Under the pieces are notes generated by a model. That model was not told the DNA's origin, searched no databases, and saw nothing but the letters and a program-made list of their open reading frames with translations. A stretch of 64,000 bases of DNA, taken from positions 1-64,000 of the forward strand of contig JBALXQ010000027.1 of NCBI GenBank assembly GCA_036960565.1, read 5' to 3'. Of the stretch, positions 1 to 8,881 are shown piece after piece (position 1 is the first letter of the stretch; each line of letters opens with the position of its first letter). This DNA is from Bermanella sp036960565. Its GTDB lineage: Bacteria; Pseudomonadota; Gammaproteobacteria; Pseudomonadales; Oceanobacteraceae. The translations under genes were made by a program, and so were the position numbers.

Positions 1-591
1 TGAGTGAGACTGGTTACCAGGAGAAAGAAGGTCAGTAGAGATGTCACCTTCAGCCGCGATGTAAGTAACCACGTCGATTTTCGCATCGATCTCAGGAAGC
101 TTAGTGAAGAACTCAGCTTTCGAGTAGCTTTCTAGGATGTCTTTAGCGATGGCATTGCCCGCTTTGAAGGCATCGCTTAGGCGAGAAGTATCGGCTTCGT
201 ATAGGAATACTTGTGACTTAAGAACTTCGCCAGCCGCTTTAGCGTTAGCGTCGTCAGAAAGTGTGATGTCTAGTAGCGCTTCAACAGAAGGGCCGCCTTT
301 CATGTGAGACAGTTGCTCAAGAGCAAACTCAGCAGTAATTTCTGCAACAGTCTCTTTACCAAGTACGATTTCTTTTAAGAATGCAGCTTTAACGACCGCT
401 GCTGGAGTGGTACCAGGAATCGTGTTGTAGATGAAGAAGTCTAGAGATGCAGAACGGTGTTCATTGCCAGTATCTTTAATCTGAGCGATGATTTCAGCTA
501 ACAAATCGCTGGCATCAATAGGTTTTGGGTTCAAGCCAAGGTCGTTTTTACGAACCTCAATTTCTGCTAGGTATTCTGAATACAAGCTCAT
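1..591 (-). CDS. acnB: Aconitate hydratase B, N-terminal part (cut by window start)
   Basis: The first 197 codons of bifunctional aconitase 2 / 2-methylisocitrate dehydratase, a TCA-cycle enzyme that interconverts citrate and isocitrate. The frame is open from ATG at 591 to the first base of the window, so the remaining three quarters or so of the protein lies outside. The sequence reads as the helical HEAT-like AcnB N-terminal domain: early KPIDAS, then IPGTTPAAVVKAAFL, then SHMKGGPSVEALLD, and it stops just inside the characteristic DISTDLLSPGNQSHS segment that opens the swivel domain. The iron-sulfur cysteines are not in the visible part. It is transcribed away from the polyamine-sensor pair, with a 368-base gene-free gap between the two starts. 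Assignment to AcnB rather than AcnA rests on this N-terminal domain, which AcnA lacks. Confidence 0.93.
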   Translation of the reverse strand, partial: MSLYSEYLAEIEVRKNDLGLNPKPIDASDLLAEIIAQIKDTGNEHRSASLDFFIYNTIPGTTPAAVVKAAFLKEIVLGKETVAEITAEFALEQLSHMKGGPSVEALLDITLSDDANAKAAGEVLKSQVFLYEADTSRLSDAFKAGNAIAKDILESYSKAEFFTKLPEIDAKIDVVTYIAAEGDISTDLLSPGNQSHS

Positions 592-959
592 ATGAATCTC
601 TCACTCAATATCAAATTAACCTGTGACTTTCCGCCATCAGGTGTCAGAGCACCGAAGTTCTCTAACTTAAAAATAACGGCGGGATTATAAGTTAGATAGC
701 GTTATAAATTAAGCTAAGCCTAGTCCCAATTGGCCATAAATCTAAAAAATCGTGCTTATAATGGCTATTCACTCTAGTTATATTGGTTGTTTTTTGGTCT
801 GTCAGTGAAAAGGTAGAGCAATTGCACTGTCCTGGACGCTGCAATGTCCTTTTCAGTGCATTGACCGGTAATTTAAGCCATGAATCAATGGCATTGTTTT
901 TTGCGAGAAATCATTGCTGCGCTACACTTTTAAAGAGCCTATTTTCCGGACACAACATT
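592..959. other. Gene-free divergent region between acnB and the nspS-like gene
   Basis: No convincing coding region. An open frame in phase with the nspS-like gene reaches back to a TTG at 783, but the signal peptide begins only at 960, so I treat 783-959 as non-coding. The stretch must hold the acnB promoter (minus strand) and the promoter of the nspS-mbaA-like pair (plus strand). The only strong single element I see is a TATAAT hexamer at 757-762. Confidence 0.6.
757..762 (+). promoter_or_regulatory. Candidate -10 box for the nspS/mbaA-like operon
   Basis: A perfect TATAAT hexamer at 757-762 lies in the divergent intergenic region about 200 bases upstream of the signal-peptide start at 960. 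No good -35 sits 16-18 bases upstream; the nearest resembling hexamer, TTGGCC, is about 21 bases away. It is therefore a candidate only. Confidence 0.3.
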
Positions 960-2030
960 ATGCTAATGCTAAGGAAAGCCTGCTTATTAGCGATCATTCT
1001 CTTGCCAGTGATTGCCCAAGCCCAGCCTGACACGGTAGCGAAAACCCTTAGTATTCTAAATTGGGATGACTACCTAGATCCTTTGCTGGTGGCGAAGTTT
1101 GAGCGCCAATTTAAGGTAAAAATAAAACAAAGCTTCTACGAGTCAGACGACTACCGAGACGAACTCATGGCAGCCGAGGGCGGCCGTGGTTATGACGTGG
1201 TGGTGGTGAGCGGCATTATGGTGGACTCTTATCGTCGCCAAGGTTGGCTTGCGAGTAAGCCTGAAATGGCAAATTCACAGCATATAAATACCAAGTGGGA
1301 AGGCGTTTTTAAAGGGTGTAAGGAATACATGGTGCCTTACTTTTGGGGGACGCTGGGTATCGCCTATCGTCAAGATTTAGTGAGTGAACCCATTACCAGT
1401 TGGAAACAGTTTTTTACCCCAAAAGAAGAGCTTAGTGGCAAAATTGCCTTGATTAATTCTGGTCGTGACGTGGTTAGCATGGCTCTAAAGTCTTTAGGTT
1501 TTTCCGCCAATACGGGTAGTCACGCCGAACTTAAGGAGGCACGTGAGTTGCTTATGGCATTTAGCCCCCATGTGAAAACACTTAATTATATTAACTTTGG
1601 GGAGAATTCGGCCATGTTGAGCGGTGAGGTGGTGGCGTCCATGATGTACAGCGGCGACACGCTAATGTTACAGGAACTTAGTGACGACATTAGCTATGTT
1701 TTGCCTGCCGAGGGTGGCAATATCTGGGTGGATTACATTGGGGTGACTGAAGCATCCACCCATAAAGAACTGGCTTGGACTTTTATTAACTTTTTAAATG
1801 AGCCTAAGAATGCAGCGCAATTGGCACAGCATATTTATTACGCCACTCCCAATACCGCAGCAGAAAAACTACTGCCTGAAGCATTTGTTGATAATTCGGT
1901 GATATATCCTTCGAATAAGGCGCTGGATGAATCTGAATATTATCAGGTGCTCAGCCCCAGAACCCACAGTCGCTATAATTCAATTTTCTCGCAACTCAAG
2001 CAGCTACATCCGCCTGATGAAGCTCAATAA
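960..2030 (+). CDS. Periplasmic polyamine-binding protein, PotD/NspS-like
   Basis: A 356-residue periplasmic solute-binding protein of the spermidine/putrescine PotD family. I chose ATG 960 (an in-frame ATG at 966 is equally possible) because a signal peptide starts there: MLMLRKACLLAIILLPVIAQA with cleavage after AQA. The mature start, LSILNWDDYLDPLLVAKFE, is the classical PotD opening, and ESDDYRDELM and GGRGYDVVVVSG follow as in family members. No ABC permease or ATPase gene lies nearby. Instead the gene overlaps the next one, a GGDEF-EAL protein with a periplasmic domain, by 14 bases. In Vibrio cholerae the PotD homologue NspS pairs with the GGDEF-EAL protein MbaA to sense norspermidine and spermidine rather than import them. 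That role is inferred here from gene order; the ligand is unknown. Confidence 0.82.
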   Translation: MLMLRKACLLAIILLPVIAQAQPDTVAKTLSILNWDDYLDPLLVAKFERQFKVKIKQSFYESDDYRDELMAAEGGRGYDVVVVSGIMVDSYRRQGWLASKPEMANSQHINTKWEGVFKGCKEYMVPYFWGTLGIAYRQDLVSEPITSWKQFFTPKEELSGKIALINSGRDVVSMALKSLGFSANTGSHAELKEARELLMAFSPHVKTLNYINFGENSAMLSGEVVASMMYSGDTLMLQELSDDISYVLPAEGGNIWVDYIGVTEASTHKELAWTFINFLNEPKNAAQLAQHIYYATPNTAAEKLLPEAFVDNSVIYPSNKALDESEYYQVLSPRTHSRYNSIFSQLKQLHPPDEAQ

Positions 2031-4491
2031 CAAGTTTATTTGCATTGTCTTACCGCTGATTATCCTACCAATCTTATTGGTGGGCTTTAATGCCTACCAA
2101 TACTTGTATCAAAATAGTAAAACCAAAGCTCTGTTTGTCATGCATTCTCAATTAGATCACGTACAGCAGCAGCTTCTGCAGGAACTCAGACTGGTGCAGG
2201 CTAACCTGCAGTTATTGGCTTCGGATACCCAAGTGCAGCAATATGCCCTGACCGAAGATGAGTATAATCGTATTGGCATTTATCAACCTGCGGTATTAAA
2301 AAGATTTCATAAGTACCATTTGGCTCACCCGAATTATCTAGAGATTCGTTTTGTATTACCCGACGGCTTTCAAGAGAGCTATTGGTCGGCCCCTTTACAT
2401 TACCAGGGCGATAAAGATGAAGCACAGAGTGTCTGGCTTAAGACTCTAAAGCACTCTAATTTAAAAACGATTAAGGAATTGTATTTAGATCAGCAGCCTT
2501 TACTGAAAGCTTATCAAGAATTGCGCATTAAAAATCAAGCGACAGAAGGCTATCATGATGAAAAACAATTAAGGGGCTACCTGGCTGTTACGGTGCAGCT
2601 GAATTGGTTGTTAGAGGCGATGAAAGATCGTTCTTCTGAGCAAGGTCAGTTAATGGCTTTAATGCATTCTAATGGTTCTCAGGCTGTGGGGAATTCAAAA
2701 TTAGAGCCTAAAATACGCCAGGTTCTGGCTCAATATATAACTGACTCTAGCGCAGCCCTTAACTCACAGCATGCCTCAGCAGAAATTTCCATTGATCAAG
2801 AAAGCTATTTTATTTCAAGTCGGAAGGTTTGGGGTGAGTATTTTTTAGTGGCCATGATCCCCAAAGCCCAGGTAAACATGGCCGCGCAAAAATTATCCAG
2901 TGGCCTCATCTTTATAACCCTCAGCGTAATCGCCATTACCCTTATTTTAATCATGCTGGTATTGCGCAATACGGTGGTAAAACCATTACAACTATTGAGT
3001 TTGGCCAGCAAAAAAATAGGGGAAGGGCAGCTGGATACCAAGCTAAATTTGGGTACCAGTTTCGAGTTTAAAGAACTCTCTACCAGCTTTAACCTTATGT
3101 CAGACAAATTAAAAAAATCGGCCCAAGAAATTCAGTTCATGGCCTATCATGATAGCCTTACCCGCCTGCCTAATCGGCGCATGTTTCAATATTTGTTGAG
3201 TAATAATTTAGCATCGGCAAAACGAAAGAAAGAAACTCTAGCACTGCTGTTTTTAGATTTGGATAACTTTAAAACCATTAATGACGACCTGGGTCATGAA
3301 GTGGGAGATTTACTTTTAAAAAGCTTTGCAGCCAGAATTTCTACCACCCTGCGAGAAGAAGATACCATTGGTAAAGATGATGTGACTCAGGACCTAGATT
3401 TGGTATCGCGACTGGGCGGAGATGAATTTACCGTCGTGTTGCCGCACCTGCATAATCATGTGGATGCCAGTGTGGTTGCGCAGCGAATAATAAAGGCCAT
3501 GCAAACTGTTTTTAAGATCGAAAACCATCAGTTTTATGTTTCTACCAGTATAGGCATTGCCATGTATCCAGCGGATGCCTTAGATATTGAAGGCTTGGTC
3601 AAATGTGCGGATATCGCCATGTACAACGCCAAAAATGCGGGGCGTAATACCTATAAATTTTATATGCAGTCTATGAATGTGGCGATTATAAATCGGGTTA
3701 AGCATGAGAGTGAGCTGCACACAGCAATTGAGAAAAAGCAGCTTATTTTGCACTTTCAACCCCAGGTTAATATTCAATCTAAAGGTTTTTACGGGGTGGA
3801 AGCGCTTGTGCGCTGGATGCATCCGCAAAGAGGGCTTATTCCTCCTAATGACTTCATTACCCTAGCTGAAGAGACTGGCATGATTTTGGAACTGGGTAAG
3901 TGGGTGTTATTTGAAAGCTGCAGAAAAGCCAAGGCTTGGGCTGAATTGGGTGTTAGTAATTTCAAGGTCTCGGTTAATGTTTCTAGCGTGCAGTTTCAAC
4001 GCCAGGATGTGACAAAGTTGGTGGCGCAGGCCTTACAAGAAAGCCAGCTAGCAGCTGAGTTTTTAACGCTTGAAATTACCGAATCAGTGTTGATGTCAGC
4101 CGAAGACAGTAATCGTCAAACCTTACTTGATATTAAAAAAATGGGGGTGTCGTTAGCCATTGATGACTTTGGTACCGGCTACAGCTCGCTTAGTTTTTTA
4201 CGCCAGTTTCCGGTTGATACATTAAAAATTGATAGGGCTTTCATTGTTCAAAGTAATCGTGAACCTGAAGTAAGGGCGATAATATCGGCCATTATAACCA
4301 TGGCTCACGCGTTGAAATTAACTGTGGTGGCAGAGGGCGTGGAGAGTGAATCGGAGTTGGAGTTTTTAATAAGCAGTGATTGTGATTATGTGCAGGGTTA
4401 TTATTACAGTAAGCCATTGAGTGAAGACAAGTTTTTAGAGTTTTATAAAAAAGAGATGGTCAATACGCAGGGAGGGAGCAATATACAATAG
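2017..4491 (+). CDS. MbaA-like membrane GGDEF-EAL protein (c-di-GMP turnover)
   Basis: An 824-residue inner-membrane signalling protein. ATG 2017 is chosen because MKLNNKF leads directly into the first membrane helix; a longer open frame from 1927 would run deep into the upstream gene. Order: TM helix (about 7-27), periplasmic sensor domain (about 30-295), TM helix (about 297-320), HAMP (about 320-370), GGDEF domain with intact GGDEF at 467-471, EAL domain with intact EAL at 595-597 and later DDFGTGYSSL. Both catalytic signatures are complete, so it could make or degrade c-di-GMP. An insertion before GGDEF removes the normal RxxD inhibitory-site spacing. The 14-base overlap with the NspS-like gene implies translational coupling, and the pair matches NspS-MbaA of Vibrio in architecture. 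The 3' end meets a convergent kinase gene one base away. Confidence 0.88.
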   Translation: MKLNNKFICIVLPLIILPILLVGFNAYQYLYQNSKTKALFVMHSQLDHVQQQLLQELRLVQANLQLLASDTQVQQYALTEDEYNRIGIYQPAVLKRFHKYHLAHPNYLEIRFVLPDGFQESYWSAPLHYQGDKDEAQSVWLKTLKHSNLKTIKELYLDQQPLLKAYQELRIKNQATEGYHDEKQLRGYLAVTVQLNWLLEAMKDRSSEQGQLMALMHSNGSQAVGNSKLEPKIRQVLAQYITDSSAALNSQHASAEISIDQESYFISSRKVWGEYFLVAMIPKAQVNMAAQKLSSGLIFITLSVIAITLILIMLVLRNTVVKPLQLLSLASKKIGEGQLDTKLNLGTSFEFKELSTSFNLMSDKLKKSAQEIQFMAYHDSLTRLPNRRMFQYLLSNNLASAKRKKETLALLFLDLDNFKTINDDLGHEVGDLLLKSFAARISTTLREEDTIGKDDVTQDLDLVSRLGGDEFTVVLPHLHNHVDASVVAQRIIKAMQTVFKIENHQFYVSTSIGIAMYPADALDIEGLVKCADIAMYNAKNAGRNTYKFYMQSMNVAIINRVKHESELHTAIEKKQLILHFQPQVNIQSKGFYGVEALVRWMHPQRGLIPPNDFITLAEETGMILELGKWVLFESCRKAKAWAELGVSNFKVSVNVSSVQFQRQDVTKLVAQALQESQLAAEFLTLEITESVLMSAEDSNRQTLLDIKKMGVSLAIDDFGTGYSSLSFLRQFPVDTLKIDRAFIVQSNREPEVRAIISAIITMAHALKLTVVAEGVESESELEFLISSDCDYVQGYYYSKPLSEDKFLEFYKKEMVNTQGGSNIQ

Positions 4492-4492
4492 C

Positions 4493-6934
4493 TCACCTGT
4501 TAGTGTTATTAGTGTTAATGTTTTTAGGGTTATTGTTTCCATTGCCAATATTTTTAGGGCTAATGTTTCTAGGAAAGCAGGCTTTTAGGTAAAAACCTTT
4601 TTCTGCAGTGTTATCACCAAGTTCAACTTGCCCGTTTAGTAATTGCGTTAAAATATTAAAGGTTAAATACATTCCTAAGCCCACTTTTCCGTTTAGGCCG
4701 CGCATGGTGGTGTAAAATGGGTTAAATAATTCATTTTTACTTTGTTCCGATAAACCCGTGCCGTTATCCCAGTATTCCAAGTTTATTGTGCCTTCATTTA
4801 AACTGGCTTTTATTGTTATGTGTTTGTTTTCAATGTCACAGAAGGCATGATCAATGCTGTTGTCAATTAATTGTTTGATGATTTCACTGATGGCTTGAGG
4901 ATAGCCTGAAATGCTAATGTCACTTTCACACAGGATATCTATCATCACTTTCTCATCGCTGATTCTTTGATGAAACTCCTCTACCGCAGAGCCGATAATA
5001 TTTATAAGGAATGCTTCCCCCATTTTAAAGCCAAATTCATGAATGGAGCTGAGTTTAAACTGGCGAATAAGGCTGCCTACTCTGTGTAAATTGGCTTCGG
5101 CTAGGTTTAATGCTTCCATTTCTTGGGTGACGACATCTTGAAAAACATTGCGAGTAAGCAACTTTTGATGGTAAGCATCGTTTAAACGGGTAGAGAGATC
5201 CCTTAAGTGACTAATAGCCGTCATAGTGGAACCCAAAGGCGTATTTAATTCATGGCAAATACCCACTATCAATTGTTCCATAGAGACCATTCTATCCTTT
5301 AACCCTTGCTCTCTTAGGGTTTCATTTTCTTTTCGCTCACTGATGTCCAATAATGTTCCCTCGTAATACTCGGTGTTATTTTCGTTATCCTTTACTGGCC
5401 TCATGGACAAGGATACCCAAATAGCATTGCCGTCCTGATGTACTATTTGTTCTTCAAAGTCGACTAAGCTGCCTTTGTTTTGCATTAATTTAACTATTTT
5501 TTCTGGCGCTTCAGGGTTGAGAGTAAGGGCGGATAAATTATAAGCGAGAGTTGACTTCATTAAGGATTGGATAGATGTAAACCCCACTAATTGGGCGAAG
5601 GCTGAATTTACCGAAATAAGTTTTCCATCTTTCTCAACTTGAAAAATACCAGTGACAGAGTTGTTGTATAAGTTTTTATAGAGTCTTAAGTTTTTAATAC
5701 TTTCTTTTTGAGAGTTTATATTTTCACGCCTAGACTTATCTATTCTCTGAGCCAATGCCAAGGACAAAACGATCATTTCAATGAAGTAGCCAAGTTGATA
5801 AGCATGCTGGGTGACAAAGTTAGTAGGCAACAAACCCAGGCTTTTTAGGTTGTTACAGATGAGCCCTATGAGGAAAAATCCCACTGAAAAGGTAAAGTAC
5901 AGTGCGGTCCTGTCACCTTTAATAGAAAGGTGTATACCCAAAATGACAGCTGAGACATTAACGAGAATGGCCGAGAGAACTTCTATGGGCATAATGGTGG
6001 AATAAGGCAGCAGTACCGCCAAAAAGGGGTAAGTAGAGGTGGTAAATAATAGCCCCAAAAAGTACTGCCGGTACCAAGACTGGCTCTTGAATAGCTGTAA
6101 TAGCTCCATCATGAAAAGTAGATTAGTGGCCAAGATGAGTCCATTAAATATTGGGAAGGCGTAATTGTTAATGACGGGTTCGTTTGGCCATAGAAGTTTA
6201 AATAAAGAGCCATCAAAGGCATAAGATGCGACAAGTAGTGCAAAGGCATTTAGAACATAAAATGCATAAACTCGATCACGAATAGCCATGTAGATAAATA
6301 AATTATAAAACAATATTAACCAAATAACTCCGGAGCCCCAGCCCCTTATGAAGGTGTTGTTATCATTCTCATTTAAAAATATGTCTTTTGAAGAAAATCC
6401 AAGGGGAACTTCGTAAGACCCTTGTGTGTTAACGCGAATGTAAACACTCAGTACTTGATCGGCAGCCAGCGTGTAAGGAAAGGTGAAATCGATATGATCA
6501 ATAGCGCGGCTACTAAATTTCCTAGCGTCCCCAGTGTAGATTGTGGGCTGCTCAATACCGTTTATGGAACTGTAATGGTCAAGGTAATCTAACAGCGGGT
6601 AGGGGATGTTAAGAATATAATGATTGGCTTGTTTGGTTTTAATTTTGAAGCGCAGCCATAGGGCGGAATTAATAAAGCCAAAGTTGATATTGTCGTGGGC
6701 AATGTTCTGCCATTGTTGGGATGCGCGCGCTGAGTGGATGTCTAACGTAAAATCTTTATCTAAGAGGAACTCTACTTGGTGAGTAAGATTGTAGCTGTGC
6801 AGATCATCCACTTCAACAACCTGACTGGCAGGGGATAGGCATGAAAAGAACACTAATAATATGCCAATTAGAGTGAGGTTTCCTGTCTTCACCATCTCTC
6901 CCATGCCGTTTTTAGCTCTATAAAAGAATAGCAT
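4493..6934 (-). CDS. 7TMR-DISM / PAS sensor histidine kinase
   Basis: An 813-residue membrane histidine kinase. An N-terminal signal/anchor (about 15-37) precedes an extracellular 7TMR-DISMED2-type carbohydrate-binding-like domain (about 40-175), seven transmembrane helices (about 195-400), a PAS domain (about 430-545) and a kinase core with phospho-acceptor His561 in GICHELNTPLG, an N-box (QLIDNSIDHAF) and a glycine-rich lid (GKVGLGMYL). ATG 6934 has a GGGGAAG ribosome-binding site; internal ATGs at residues 11 and 14 are alternatives. No response regulator is adjacent, so this is an orphan kinase. The C-terminus carries an asparagine-rich tail with repeated PKNI, unlike any catalytic element, encoded in low-complexity DNA. 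Its stimulus is unknown. Confidence 0.85.
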   Translation of the reverse strand: MLFFYRAKNGMGEMVKTGNLTLIGILLVFFSCLSPASQVVEVDDLHSYNLTHQVEFLLDKDFTLDIHSARASQQWQNIAHDNINFGFINSALWLRFKIKTKQANHYILNIPYPLLDYLDHYSSINGIEQPTIYTGDARKFSSRAIDHIDFTFPYTLAADQVLSVYIRVNTQGSYEVPLGFSSKDIFLNENDNNTFIRGWGSGVIWLILFYNLFIYMAIRDRVYAFYVLNAFALLVASYAFDGSLFKLLWPNEPVINNYAFPIFNGLILATNLLFMMELLQLFKSQSWYRQYFLGLLFTTSTYPFLAVLLPYSTIMPIEVLSAILVNVSAVILGIHLSIKGDRTALYFTFSVGFFLIGLICNNLKSLGLLPTNFVTQHAYQLGYFIEMIVLSLALAQRIDKSRRENINSQKESIKNLRLYKNLYNNSVTGIFQVEKDGKLISVNSAFAQLVGFTSIQSLMKSTLAYNLSALTLNPEAPEKIVKLMQNKGSLVDFEEQIVHQDGNAIWVSLSMRPVKDNENNTEYYEGTLLDISERKENETLREQGLKDRMVSMEQLIVGICHELNTPLGSTMTAISHLRDLSTRLNDAYHQKLLTRNVFQDVVTQEMEALNLAEANLHRVGSLIRQFKLSSIHEFGFKMGEAFLINIIGSAVEEFHQRISDEKVMIDILCESDISISGYPQAISEIIKQLIDNSIDHAFCDIENKHITIKASLNEGTINLEYWDNGTGLSEQSKNELFNPFYTTMRGLNGKVGLGMYLTFNILTQLLNGQVELGDNTAEKGFYLKACFPRNISPKNIGNGNNNPKNINTNNTNR

Positions 6935-7080
6935 ATGCTAGGGCTTCCCCTAGGTTACTTGCTCATCTATGGCTATATTCTTAACCACTTCTTATATCAC
7001 TGGGTTATAAACTATTCAGCTTTGAGTCTATAATTGGATATACTCAGGCCGTTCTTCTTTATTTAGCCGGACAAATAAAA

Positions 7081-7599
7081 ATGCAACAAGTTGGCAACAT
7101 TTTTACAAGATTAATGGGGATGGATGATCAGGCCTGGCGTCGCCATGCTAACCCAATCAGTGTCTGGACCCGAGCGATTACTGGCCTGCCAGTTATTTTA
7201 GGAGCTGTATGGAGTATAAAATGGCTACTGTGGTGGAGTCTGCCTGTTTTAGTAATTGCCTGCTTATGGTTATGGATCAACCCCAGGTTATTTTCAATTC
7301 CAAACAATACTGATAACTGGGCTTCTAGGGCGACCTTTGGTGAGCGGGTATGGTTAAACCGAATCGTGATTGGTATTCCTGAGCATCATCGCAGTTGGGC
7401 ATTATTCCTTTCGGTGATTGCGGGGTTGGGTTTTTTACTGGCGATAGTTTCGGCTTATCTCAATCTGCTGCTGCCTACCATTTATGCCGGTATGGTTTGC
7501 TGGTTAGGTAAATTGTGGTTTTGTGATCGTATGGTGTGGTTGTATCAAGACATGAGTGCTTCAAATGAAGAATACGCCAGTTGGCTATTATCCGAATGA
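7081..7599 (+). CDS. DUF6653-type membrane protein
   Basis: A 172-residue protein that I recognise as resembling the DUF6653 family, of unknown function. It opens with a conserved soluble segment (MDDQAWRRHANPISVWTR), has paired hydrophobic helices (about 37-65), a loop with INPRLFSIP and NWASRATFGERVWLNR, a second helical pair (about 100-145) and ends with FCDRMVWLYQDM. ATG 7081 follows a short intergenic gap after the divergent kinase gene. The next gene begins 45 bases downstream on the same strand, so the two could be co-transcribed. I cannot assign a biochemical role. Confidence 0.7.
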   Translation: MQQVGNIFTRLMGMDDQAWRRHANPISVWTRAITGLPVILGAVWSIKWLLWWSLPVLVIACLWLWINPRLFSIPNNTDNWASRATFGERVWLNRIVIGIPEHHRSWALFLSVIAGLGFLLAIVSAYLNLLLPTIYAGMVCWLGKLWFCDRMVWLYQDMSASNEEYASWLLSE

Positions 7600-7644
7600 G
7601 TTTGATTGTTGTTGCACAGTAGTGATGACCTTATTAATTAATTT

Positions 7645-7959
7645 ATGAAGAATCGCAGAATGACCCAGGAAATGTTGGTGGGACTAGAGGTGATAGATGA
7701 TCAAATCTATCAGCAATATCGCGAGGCGATGACGCCTCTCTTGTTAGAATACGGGGGTGAATTTGGCTATGACTTCACGATTTCCAAAGTATTGAAATCA
7801 CAAACCATTGATCCGATAAATAGACTCTTCACGATTCGTTTTATTGATGTAAAAAGTAGAGATGCTTTTTTCTCCAATCCGCAGTATCTATTAATTAAAC
7901 AAGAATATTTTAGCGCCTGTGTTGCCAGTACCACCATTATTTCTGATTATGAAATTTAG
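7645..7959 (+). CDS. DUF1330-like small protein
   Basis: A 104-residue cytoplasmic protein resembling the DUF1330 dimeric alpha-beta barrel family. The segment YQQYREAMTPLLLEYGGEFGYDF looks like the family's first helix and strand, and IRFIDVKSRDAFFSNPQYL like its second half. An alternative start is the ATG at 7660. It follows the DUF6653-like gene by 45 bases. The assignment is by pattern only; no catalytic residues are known for this family and none are claimed. Confidence 0.55.
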   Translation: MKNRRMTQEMLVGLEVIDDQIYQQYREAMTPLLLEYGGEFGYDFTISKVLKSQTIDPINRLFTIRFIDVKSRDAFFSNPQYLLIKQEYFSACVASTTIISDYEI

Positions 7960-8191
7960 CCCGTCGAGATAAAAAGGCCTGGGCATTGCTTATGCCTTTA
8001 TTCGCCTAATGATTGTTTGGCTGCTGGAGTAAAGCGGTACTCTTGTCCGTTAAATAAATCATAGATTGATTGAATTTTTAGCTTGGGCTGTTTTATCATC
8101 GCGCCAGCGTTTTACCATTTAAAAAATACCAAGCAATTTTATCCTTATGATTACATCTTATTTTAAATTGTTAACAATAGAGCCATTTTAA

Positions 8192-8881
8192 ATGGAATTA
8201 TTGGAAGCTGCCCTAGTGGACACCTTTAACGATTATCGTTTATCAAGAGATGAGCAGCTTAATTTAAGTGATTTTTTACAAGCTTATAAAAATAACCATG
8301 AAGCGCTAAATTTCGTACGCAATAAAGCCTTTTTATTGGTAAACGAATACCTGCAAAAACAACCCACCTTTGACCTCCACGTTTATAATTGGCTTGAAAA
8401 AATCGTTAAAATAATTGATCGAGTGCGGGATAATCGGCTACCGGTTATGACACCAGAGGCCTATTTTTCTTCAGATGAACATTGTAAAGAGCGTGTATTG
8501 TCCCTGATCAATGGCGCACAGCAAACTCTCGATATTTGTATTTTTACTCTAAATGACGATGTCTTAAGCAATGCTATTTTAAAGGCTCACGAGCGCCACT
8601 TGGATGTACGTATTATTATTGATGGTGATTCTGGCCCTGAATCAGAACGTTTTTATGATTTGTTGCGTGGTAAGGGGGTGCACGTGGTGAAAGATACCAG
8701 CGCCCTTCATAGGCGTCACAGGTTTGCCTTATTGGATGATAAGCACTTGATAACAGGTAGCTTCAATGGCACTAAAAGCTCTACAGAAGGGTGTCTTGAA
8801 AATATATGTGTGCTCAGCGAACCGCTACTGCTGGCTAAATTCTCTTTAAAATTTAAAAAGCTATGGAAAGAATTTAAATAG
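8192..8881 (+). CDS. Phospholipase D-like protein with degenerate HKD motif
   Basis: A 229-residue protein with an alpha-helical N-terminal half (about 1-85, TerB-like in character) and a single phospholipase-D-like domain (about 90-225). The family normally shows H-x-K-x4-D followed by a GS-N signature. Here the region reads RHRFALLD (175-182) then ITGSFN, so when the Asp and the GS-N are kept in register the catalytic His is Arg175 and the Lys is Arg177; His176 is displaced by one position. Activity is therefore doubtful, or the chemistry differs. PLD-fold nucleases and lipases usually act as dimers of one HKD each. No signal peptide is visible. The gene stands alone between two non-coding gaps of 232 and 473 bases. 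Confidence 0.7.
   Translation: MELLEAALVDTFNDYRLSRDEQLNLSDFLQAYKNNHEALNFVRNKAFLLVNEYLQKQPTFDLHVYNWLEKIVKIIDRVRDNRLPVMTPEAYFSSDEHCKERVLSLINGAQQTLDICIFTLNDDVLSNAILKAHERHLDVRIIIDGDSGPESERFYDLLRGKGVHVVKDTSALHRRHRFALLDDKHLITGSFNGTKSSTEGCLENICVLSEPLLLAKFSLKFKKLWKEFK

Noticed and set aside
783..959. 59-codon N-terminal extension of the NspS-like protein from a TTG
   Set aside because: The extension precedes a clear signal peptide, which would then be internal; ATG 960 is far more likely.
1927..2016. 30-codon extension of the MbaA-like protein
   Set aside because: It would overlap the upstream gene by over 100 bases; ATG 2017 directly before the first membrane helix fits better.
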